Under the pieces are notes generated by a model that saw nothing but the letters and a program-made list of their open reading frames with translations, did no database searches and was not told where the DNA came from. Shown here in pieces: positions 1 to 4,907 of a DNA stretch of 8,318 nucleotides. How positions within the stretch are numbered: position 1 is the stretch's first letter; the number at the start of each line of letters is the position of its first letter. Source of the stretch: an uncultured Lachnospiraceae bacterium (lineage in GTDB: Bacteria > Bacillota > Clostridia > Lachnospirales > Lachnospiraceae); NCBI GenBank assembly GCA_902803245.1, contig CADCPJ010000123.1, positions 1 through 8,318 on the forward strand. The letters are read 5' to 3'. Position numbers and translations under genes: made by a program.

Positions 1-44
1 GGAAAATGACCGTGCGCCGCCGGATACCCTTTCCTATTCGGCGC

Positions 45-737
45 TCAGATGTCCAGCTTGTATCCGACTCCCTTGACTGTGAGAATCGAGGGACCGGCAT
101 CTTTAAGCTTGCTCCGGAGACGGCGGATGTGGACATCCAGCGTCCTGGACTCACCGTAGGATTTTCCCCAGACTTCCGCGAGCAGGTCTTTTCTGCAGCA
201 GACTTCCCCGCCCGCCATTAGAAGCATGACAAGCAGCTCGTACTCTTTTAAGGACAGGACGACCGGCTCCCCGCGCACCGTGACCAGGTGCCTGGCCGTC
301 TCGACGTGCAGGCTGCCGACATCGAACACCTCGGCTTTCGTCCGCTGCATGATCCGGCTGCTTCTCCTCAGCAGCGCCCGGATCCGGGAGCGGAGCTCCA
401 GCACCCTGAGCGGATCCGTGATGCAGTCGTCTGCCCCGAGATCCAGCCCCAGGGCGATCGTCTGTTCGTTGTCGATCGCCGTCAGGAAGATGACAGGGAT
501 GAACTGCGTGTCCGGATCCTCCCGGATTTTCTTAAGGACTGCGAGGCCGTTCCCGCCGGGAAGGAGAATATCCATCAGCACAAGATCCGGGATCTCCTTC
601 GAAAGCCCGGCATAAAAGGATTCCACGTCTTCAAATTCCCTGATTATGTACTGCTCTCTCTCCAAAGCGGTTTTGATCAGAGAGCGGATATTCCTCTCAT
701 CTTCGAGAATATAGATCAGACTGCCTGACTGTGTCAT
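45..737 (-). CDS. OmpR/PhoB-family response regulator with atypical receiver
   Basis: A 230-residue two-component response regulator, expected to bind DNA in the cytoplasm. The receiver domain (about 7-122) shows the acidic pair E12-D13, the phospho-acceptor D56 in LVLMDILLP and T86 in FLTAID. The winged-helix Trans_reg_C domain (about 135-230) has the family pattern SLKEYELL, RTLDVHIRRLRSKL and VKGVGYKL at its end. The ATG at 737 was chosen because the receiver's first strand begins at residue 7. Reading further upstream would run antisense through the divergent genes. A GGAG lies 10 bases upstream. The length is normal for the family. Oddity: the conserved lysine (usually KPF) is D108 in the string ITDPL, so phosphorylation-dependent switching may be altered. 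No sensor kinase is visible; 44 bases remain downstream, too few to identify the next gene. The family is certain, the regulon unknown. Confidence 0.95.
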   Translation of the reverse strand: MTQSGSLIYILEDERNIRSLIKTALEREQYIIREFEDVESFYAGLSKEIPDLVLMDILLPGGNGLAVLKKIREDPDTQFIPVIFLTAIDNEQTIALGLDLGADDCITDPLRVLELRSRIRALLRRSSRIMQRTKAEVFDVGSLHVETARHLVTVRGEPVVLSLKEYELLVMLLMAGGEVCCRKDLLAEVWGKSYGESRTLDVHIRRLRSKLKDAGPSILTVKGVGYKLDI

Positions 738-794
738 AGCATTTCGTCTCCGATGTGTCCATAAGATGCGGCTGCTTTTTAGCGGACCATTGCC

Positions 795-800
795 ATTATA
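795..800 (-). promoter_or_regulatory. Candidate -10 box of the response regulator promoter
   Basis: The minus strand carries a perfect TATAAT here, about 57 bases upstream of the regulator start codon. No good -35 hexamer is seen 16-18 bases upstream, so the promoter may be activator-dependent. Start point not determined. Confidence 0.45.
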
Positions 801-875
801 CCTTATTTTGTTTCCGCCTCCCAGTTTAATATCCTTATTCGCATTCGTTTTTAAGGTCCGCCTGTTCTTTCCTGT

Positions 876-903
876 TTGCATATGGAGTGAAAAAGGGTAA
901 AAT
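876..903 (+). promoter_or_regulatory. Candidate sigma-A promoter for the ybaK gene
   Basis: TTGCAT (876-881), a 16-base spacer and TAAAAT (898-903) give a plausible housekeeping promoter. It would leave a leader of roughly 75 bases before the ATG at 987. It is divergent from the regulator promoter in the same gap. Confidence 0.4.
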
Positions 904-986
904 ATAGGGGAAGGGGAGAAGCCGCCTTTAGGGAAAAAGATGGACGGAAATGAAGAGCGGGGGAAAATGAGGCGGAAAACTACATT

Positions 987-1460
987 ATGAAGAACAGTGA
1001 TAAAACCAATGTCATGCGCATCCTGGATCAGAAAAAGATCGCTTACCTTAGCCACAGCTATGAACCGGACGCCTCGATGAGCGGCACGGAAATCGCGGAG
1101 CTTCTTAACGAGAATGCCGACAGGGTCTTCAAGACGCTCGTCACGTGCGGGAAATCCGGTCAGTACTATGTATTCGTTGTGCCTGTCAAAGAGGAACTGG
1201 ATCTGAAAAAAGCCGCGAAGGCGGTGGGAGAAAAGGCTGTCAGCATGATCAGGCAGAAGGAACTCTTTCCCCTTACGGGCTATGTGCATGGCGGGTGCTC
1301 GCCCATCGGCATGAAGAAGTCGTTTCCGACCTGCATCCATGAGACGGCCGGGCAATATGAGAAGATGCTCGTCAGCGCCGGAAAAGTCGGATTTCAGATC
1401 GAGCTCGCCCCAAAGGACCTCGCAGGGGCGGCAGGCGCCTCCTTTGCGGATATCTGCTGA
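987..1460 (+). CDS. ybaK: Cys-tRNA(Pro)/Cys-tRNA(Cys) deacylase, YbaK/EbsC family
   Basis: A 157-residue protein of the YbaK/EbsC branch of the prolyl-tRNA editing superfamily. Known members act in trans in the cytoplasm and hydrolyse cysteine mischarged on tRNA(Pro) by prolyl-tRNA synthetase. The single domain fills the whole protein. Visible family signatures are RVFKTLV with K49, which corresponds to the functionally essential lysine of the family, GYVHGGCSPIGMKK at 98-111 and VSAGKVGFQIELAP near the C-terminus. The length matches the family. The start at 987 has a modest GAGGCGG site about 11 bases upstream, and no better in-frame start exists. It lies 96 bases before the threonine dehydratase gene on the same strand. 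No clear terminator lies between them, so partial co-transcription is possible. Function is inferred from motifs only. Confidence 0.93.
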   Translation: MKNSDKTNVMRILDQKKIAYLSHSYEPDASMSGTEIAELLNENADRVFKTLVTCGKSGQYYVFVVPVKEELDLKKAAKAVGEKAVSMIRQKELFPLTGYVHGGCSPIGMKKSFPTCIHETAGQYEKMLVSAGKVGFQIELAPKDLAGAAGASFADIC

Positions 1461-1506
1461 TAACTGAAAGCAATTGCGGACTGCAGACGGATTTTTGTAA
1501 AACGAT

Positions 1507-1562
1507 ACAAGAATAAGGATATAAGAATAAGGATACAAGAATAAGGATATAAGAATATGGAA
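1507..1562 (+). repeat. 14-base tandem repeat spanning the start of the threonine dehydratase gene
   Basis: Three near-identical copies of AYAAGAATAAGGAT (1507-1520, 1521-1534, 1535-1548) are followed by a degenerate fourth (1549-1562) that contains the ATG at 1557. Copies 1 and 3 are identical; copy 2 differs only by T for C at its second base. Each copy carries an AAGGA Shine-Dalgarno-like core. The one in copy 3 (1543-1547) lies 9 bases before the ATG and probably serves as ribosome binding site. Confidence 0.9.
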
Positions 1563-2786
1563 AATCACAGCAGCTTTCTGACGCTGAAAGCATTTGAAGA
1601 GGCATATGAGCAAGTGAGAGGGGTGACGGCCGAGACGAAACTCTTCTACAGCGACATGTTCAGCGCCCAGTGCGGGAACAAGGTCTACTTCAAGCCGGAG
1701 AACATGCAGAAGACCGGGGCGTACAAGATCAGGGGAGCCTATTACAAGATCAGCTGCCTGTCCGACGAGGAGAGGGCGCGGGGACTCGTGACCGCCTCCG
1801 CCGGAAACCACGCCCAGGGCGTGGCGTATGCCGCCAGGGAATTTGGCTGCAGGGCCGTCATCGTAATGCCGACGACGACCCCGCTCATCAAGGTAAACCG
1901 CACCAAGAGCTACGGCGCGGAAGTTGTCCTCAAAGGAGACGTCTATGATGAATCCGCCGATTATGCCAGGCAGCTCTCCAGGAAGGAAGGCCTCACCTTT
2001 ATCCACCCCTTCGATGATCCGGCGGTTGCCACGGGCCAGGGGACGATCGCCATGGAGATCATAAAGGAGCTCCCTCTGGTGGAGATCATCCTGGTGCCCG
2101 TGGGGGGCGGAGGCCTCGCTGCCGGGGTGTCCACCCTGGCAAAGCTGCTCAACCCCAAGATCCGCGTCATCGGTGTGGAACCCGCAGGCGCCGCCTGCCT
2201 GAAAGCTTCTCTTGAGAAGGGTGAAGTCGTGACGCTCCCTAAGGTGGACACGATTGCCGACGGCACTGCAGTGAAGACGCCGGGCGCATCGATTTTCCCC
2301 TGCCTGAAGGAGAACCTGGACGGAATCATAACCGTGGAGGACAAGGAGCTGATCGTCGCTTTCCTCGATATGGTGGAGAACCACAAGATGGTCGTGGAGA
2401 ACTCCGGCCTTCTTACGGCTGCGGCCCTGAAGCATCTGAAGAGGGAAGGAAAGAAGGTGGCAGCGGTCTTAAGCGGCGGGAATATGGATGTGATCACGAT
2501 GGCTTCCGTCGTGCAGCACGGGCTCATTTTAAGAGACCGGATCTTTACCGTATCCGTGCTGCTTCCGGATAAGCCGGGCGCGCTGGTAAAGGTTGCCTCC
2601 GTGATCGCGGGGGCTCAGGGAAATGTGATCAAGCTGGAGCACAATCAGTTTGTAAACACGAACCGCAATGCCGCGGTGAAACTGACCATCACACTGGAGG
2701 CCTTCGGTACGGAGCATAAGAACCGGATTATCGAGGCCTTAAAGAGCGAGGGATATGTCCCTCACGCGGAAGACATCAACCTGTAG
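1557..2786 (+). CDS. ilvA: Threonine ammonia-lyase (threonine dehydratase), PLP-dependent, with ACT domain
   Basis: A 409-residue cytoplasmic enzyme that converts L-threonine to 2-oxobutanoate and ammonia, feeding isoleucine synthesis or threonine fermentation. The catalytic fold-type II domain (about 1-320) shows the PLP Schiff-base lysine K57 in KTGAYKIRGA, the substrate loop SAGNH at 81-85, the phosphate-binding glycine run G183-G186, and SGGN at 306-309. A single ACT domain occupies about 329-405 (DRIFTVSVLLPDKPGALVKV). The short single-ACT layout matches the TdcB-like/clostridial type rather than the long E. coli IlvA with its larger C-terminal region, so tdcB would be an equally defensible name. 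The ACT domain implies control by an amino acid or other small ligand, unproven here. The start codon is embedded in a 14-base tandem repeat. The PAS-GGDEF-EAL gene follows after 75 bases. Confidence 0.95.
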   Translation: MENHSSFLTLKAFEEAYEQVRGVTAETKLFYSDMFSAQCGNKVYFKPENMQKTGAYKIRGAYYKISCLSDEERARGLVTASAGNHAQGVAYAAREFGCRAVIVMPTTTPLIKVNRTKSYGAEVVLKGDVYDESADYARQLSRKEGLTFIHPFDDPAVATGQGTIAMEIIKELPLVEIILVPVGGGGLAAGVSTLAKLLNPKIRVIGVEPAGAACLKASLEKGEVVTLPKVDTIADGTAVKTPGASIFPCLKENLDGIITVEDKELIVAFLDMVENHKMVVENSGLLTAAALKHLKREGKKVAAVLSGGNMDVITMASVVQHGLILRDRIFTVSVLLPDKPGALVKVASVIAGAQGNVIKLEHNQFVNTNRNAAVKLTITLEAFGTEHKNRIIEALKSEGYVPHAEDINL

Positions 2787-2844
2787 GAAATGCTGCCTGA
2801 TTTTCACTCTGATATGAGGGGGGCCGGACAGATACCCGAGTTTT

Positions 2845-2852
2845 GGGAGGGG
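2845..2852 (+). promoter_or_regulatory. Strong ribosome binding site of the EAL gene
   Basis: GGGAGGGG ends 9 bases before the ATG at 2862 and fixes that start. The 75-base gap after the threonine dehydratase stop shows no convincing promoter or terminator, so read-through from upstream is plausible. Confidence 0.75.
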
Positions 2853-2861
2853 TGAGAGAGC

Positions 2862-4640
2862 ATGTACATTTTTCCCGAAGAGATAAGAAAAGCAGTTGAG
2901 GCCATGCCGACGGCACTCGTGTATGACCAGCTGATTGACGGCAAAGTCGTTCCCCTCCTTATTTCGGACGGCTTCTGCAAGCTCGTCGGCATGGACCGCG
3001 AACATGCGATGGCATGGTTTAAAGATGGGCAGTTCGAGAGACTGCATCCGGACGACGCCGGAAGGGTTCTTCGCGTGAGCAGGGAGTTTGCCATGAAGAG
3101 GAGCGGCTATGATCTCATCTTCCGCACGAGGCACTCCGACGGGTACCACGTGCTCCACGCGGTCGGCAGCTGGCAGACCATGCCGGACGGGACGGAACTG
3201 GCCCTCCTTACTTACTCGGACTTAACGGAGAACTTTGACGCCCTTACCGGGACGTCCGGGAACTACAACCTGTTCCGAAGGGACGAGTTCTATACGGATC
3301 CCCTGACCGGACTGCCGAATCTCAATTACCTGAACCAGTTTGCGGATGAGAGGGTGCACGCCATAAGAACTTCCGGGAAGACGCCGGTCCTTGTATATGC
3401 GGACGTCATTTCCATGCATTACTACAACGGCCAGTACGGCCACGAGAAGGGCAATCAACTGCTGCAGAAGATTGCGGAGAAGCTGAAGGAGGAAGCTCCG
3501 GGTGCCCTGATCATGAGAGGAGCGGATGACCATTTTATCATCATCGACGCTTTTGAGGGAGAGGAGCGCACGAGAGAGCGGATCGTATCTGTCGACAACA
3601 GAGTCCAGAAAGAGGCCGAAGGCAATACCACGGGAATCAAGGCCGGCGCCTGCGTGATCGGAGAGACCGTCACGACGGCCCACGCCCTCGACTGCGCGAG
3701 AAATGCTCTCAAGTGGGTCGGGACCGACCTCAACGAGGTGTGTTATTTCTACACCGAGCTCGCCGAGAAGCAGTTCTGGAGCCGCAGATACATCGTCGAG
3801 AACTTTGAGCGGGCTCTTAAAGAGGGGTGGATCAAAGTCTATTATCAGGCGATCGCGAGGACGGAGACAGGGAAGGGCGCCGCGGCGGAAGCGCTGGCCC
3901 GCTGGGTCGATCCGATCAGAGGACTCCTCTCTCCGGGAGAGTTCATCCCGGCCCTCGAGAGATACCATCTCCTCTATAAGCTGGATCTCTTTATGGCCGA
4001 GCAGGTCTTAAAGGATCTGCTTAGGAGAAAGGAGCGCGGGCTTACCCTTCTTCCCGTCACAGTCAACTTCTCGGCGCAGGACTTCGACTATGTGGACATC
4101 CCGTCCGAGCTGGAGCGCATCTATAATGTCTACTGCCCGGAGCTCTCTCCCCATAAAAAGTACCTGATCGTGGAGGTCACGGAGCAGGACATGGCGCAGG
4201 GAACGGAGAAGTTTCAGGAACAGCTGCAGCGCCTCAAGACGCTTGGCTTTCGAATCTGGCTCGACGACTTCGGGAGCGGTTACTCGTCCCTCAATGTGTT
4301 CAGCCGGTTTGACATTCACCTGATCAAGTTCGACATGGATCTCTTAAGAAAGCTCGACGAGCACAACGGTGTGAACAGGCGGATCATGAAGGCGATGACG
4401 GAGATCGCTAAGGAAATGGGAATCCATACTCTTGCAGAAGGAATGGAGACCGAGGAGCAGAGAGAGTTTTTGCTGGAGATCGGCTGTGAGCTGGCCCAGG
4501 GATATCTCTTCCACAAGCCGGAGTCGCTGGAGACGACGTTCGAGAGGCTCGATGCCGGAGAAAAACCGAGAGACTGCGAGACGCCGGATGAGCGTGAGAG
4601 GCTGAGCCGGGAGTGGTTTAATACGCCTGGCGGCAATTGA
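2862..4640 (+). CDS. PAS-GGDEF(degenerate)-EAL protein, predicted c-di-GMP phosphodiesterase
   Basis: A 592-residue protein with no signal peptide or membrane segment, so probably a soluble cytoplasmic sensor-effector. Order: a PAS-like sensor domain (about 10-125, with LHPDD near 61), a GGDEF-fold domain beginning at DPLTGLPN, and an EAL domain (about 310-565). The cyclase signature is degenerate: positions 220-224 read GADDH instead of GGDEF, so diguanylate cyclase activity is unlikely. The EAL domain keeps the expected metal and catalytic positions: E343 in EALARW, N402, E438, D468-D469 in DDFGSGYSS, K489, E526 in EGMET and Q546 in QGYLF. It should hydrolyse c-di-GMP to pGpG. The degenerate GGDEF domain may act as a regulatory module (for example nucleotide binding), as known in other PDEs. 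Residues 566-592 form a charged tail. The stop codon overlaps the first downstream 22-base repeat. Confidence 0.93.
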   Translation: MYIFPEEIRKAVEAMPTALVYDQLIDGKVVPLLISDGFCKLVGMDREHAMAWFKDGQFERLHPDDAGRVLRVSREFAMKRSGYDLIFRTRHSDGYHVLHAVGSWQTMPDGTELALLTYSDLTENFDALTGTSGNYNLFRRDEFYTDPLTGLPNLNYLNQFADERVHAIRTSGKTPVLVYADVISMHYYNGQYGHEKGNQLLQKIAEKLKEEAPGALIMRGADDHFIIIDAFEGEERTRERIVSVDNRVQKEAEGNTTGIKAGACVIGETVTTAHALDCARNALKWVGTDLNEVCYFYTELAEKQFWSRRYIVENFERALKEGWIKVYYQAIARTETGKGAAAEALARWVDPIRGLLSPGEFIPALERYHLLYKLDLFMAEQVLKDLLRRKERGLTLLPVTVNFSAQDFDYVDIPSELERIYNVYCPELSPHKKYLIVEVTEQDMAQGTEKFQEQLQRLKTLGFRIWLDDFGSGYSSLNVFSRFDIHLIKFDMDLLRKLDEHNGVNRRIMKAMTEIAKEMGIHTLAEGMETEEQREFLLEIGCELAQGYLFHKPESLETTFERLDAGEKPRDCETPDERERLSREWFNTPGGN

Positions 4641-4721
4641 GGGACGCAAAGCTTGTAATTGAGGGACGTAAGGCTTGTAATTGAGGGACGCAAGACCGGC
4701 AGCTTGAGAGACGCAAGGCGT
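4635..4721 (+). repeat. Four 22-base-type direct repeats after the EAL gene
   Basis: Two full 22-base copies of AATTGAGGGACGYAARGCTTGT lie at 4635-4656 and 4657-4678. A third diverges after its first 16 bases (4679-4703) and a fourth is shorter (4704-4721). The EAL stop codon (4638-4640) is within copy 1. The 3' end of copy 4 makes a small hairpin, GACGC-AAG-GCGTC. There are no spacers between the copies and no coding sequence. Confidence 0.85.
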
Positions 4722-4764
4722 CCCGAATGCCGGGGGTGCTGAACAGCTGCAAAATGATGCAATT

Positions 4765-4789
4765 ATGCAGTTGACATGTTAAACTGCAT
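4765..4789. promoter_or_regulatory. Dyad overlapping the first promoter (candidate operator)
   Basis: A perfect 8-base inverted repeat, ATGCAGTT (4765-4772) and AACTGCAT (4782-4789), is separated by 9 bases. It covers the -35 box and most of the spacer, the classic position for a repressor. The binding protein is unknown; the dyad does not match the standard Fur or DtxR consensus. Confidence 0.45.
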
Positions 4790-4799
4790 TAACTATAAT
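4771..4799 (+). promoter_or_regulatory. Perfect-consensus sigma-A promoter (P1) upstream of the iron module
   Basis: TTGACA (4771-4776), a 17-base spacer and TATAAT (4794-4799): exact consensus in all three parameters. Transcription should begin at about 4805-4807 and run straight into the hairpin at 4813-4843. Confidence 0.85.
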
Positions 4800-4804
4800 A
4801 ACAA

Positions 4805-4851
4805 ATACAAAACCCGGAGGCACTTGCGAAGTGCTCTTCCGGGATGTTTTT
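4805..4851 (+). ncRNA. Possible short terminated transcript from P1
   Basis: If the hairpin terminates, P1 would yield an RNA of about 45 nucleotides that is almost entirely one stem-loop. Whether it is a regulatory RNA, an attenuated leader or simply a stabilising 5' hairpin on the FTR1 mRNA cannot be decided from sequence. No known RNA family was recognised. Confidence 0.25.
4813..4851 (+). terminator. Hairpin with T-run, probable (bidirectional) intrinsic terminator or attenuator
   Basis: CCCGGA (4813-4818) pairs with TCCGGG (4838-4843) and GCACTT (4820-4825) with AAGTGC (4829-4834) around a GCG loop, with a small bulge between the two stems. On the plus strand five T (4847-4851) follow after ATG. 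On the minus strand the stem is followed by TTTTGTATTTGTT, so it could also stop antisense transcription. It lies between P1 and the FTR1 start. Confidence 0.65.
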
Positions 4852-4879
4852 GGCAGATAGGTTAGAGAGATTAAATAAT
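4850..4879 (+). promoter_or_regulatory. Second candidate promoter (P2) for the FTR1 gene
   Basis: TTGGCA (4850-4855), an 18-base spacer and AATAAT (4874-4879) match 10 of 12 consensus bases. It starts just after the terminator hairpin and would give a leader of about 22 bases to the ATG at 4908. Confidence 0.4.
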
Positions 4880-4892
4880 CATAAGTTATTTA
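4872..4892. promoter_or_regulatory. AT-rich dyad over P2 (candidate metal-regulator operator)
   Basis: TAAATAA (4872-4878) and TTATTTA (4886-4892) form a perfect 7-base inverted repeat with a 7-base centre. It covers the P2 -10 box and predicted start point. Size and AT-richness suit a Fur- or DtxR-type repressor of iron uptake, but the match to a Fur box is poor. Confidence 0.4.
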
Positions 4893-4907
4893 GAAGAGGT
4901 GTTCTTG

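Noticed and set aside
1..44. Start of a sensor kinase gene downstream of the response regulator.
   Set aside because: The minus strand shows a purine-rich AGGAAAGGG but no usable start codon before the window edge, and there is too little sequence to identify a protein.
738..2435. A long open minus-strand frame continuing upstream of the response regulator to a 796-residue reading.
   Set aside because: It runs antisense through the deacylase and threonine dehydratase genes, has no domain content before MTQSG, and includes low-complexity readings of the 14-base repeat. It is a shadow frame.
4635..4721. Short direct repeats as a CRISPR array.
   Set aside because: The copies abut with no unique spacers, are degenerate, and no cas gene is present.
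4742..4752. An 11-base word, AACAGCTGCAA, shared with 7499-7509 upstream of the split-barrel gene.
   Set aside because: Several shared 11-mers are expected by chance in a window of this length, so no common regulation is claimed.
4831..4860. A possible 9-codon leader peptide (GTG start, GGAGG 10 bases upstream) crossing the terminator hairpin.
   Set aside because: The Shine-Dalgarno lies in the hairpin's 5' arm, the start codon is in the 3' arm, and the peptide has no regulatory codon pattern; short frames of this kind are expected by chance.
4872..4892. A canonical Fur box before FTR1.
   Set aside because: The dyad is AT-rich but does not match TGATAATNATTATCA over enough positions; it is kept only as an unassigned operator.
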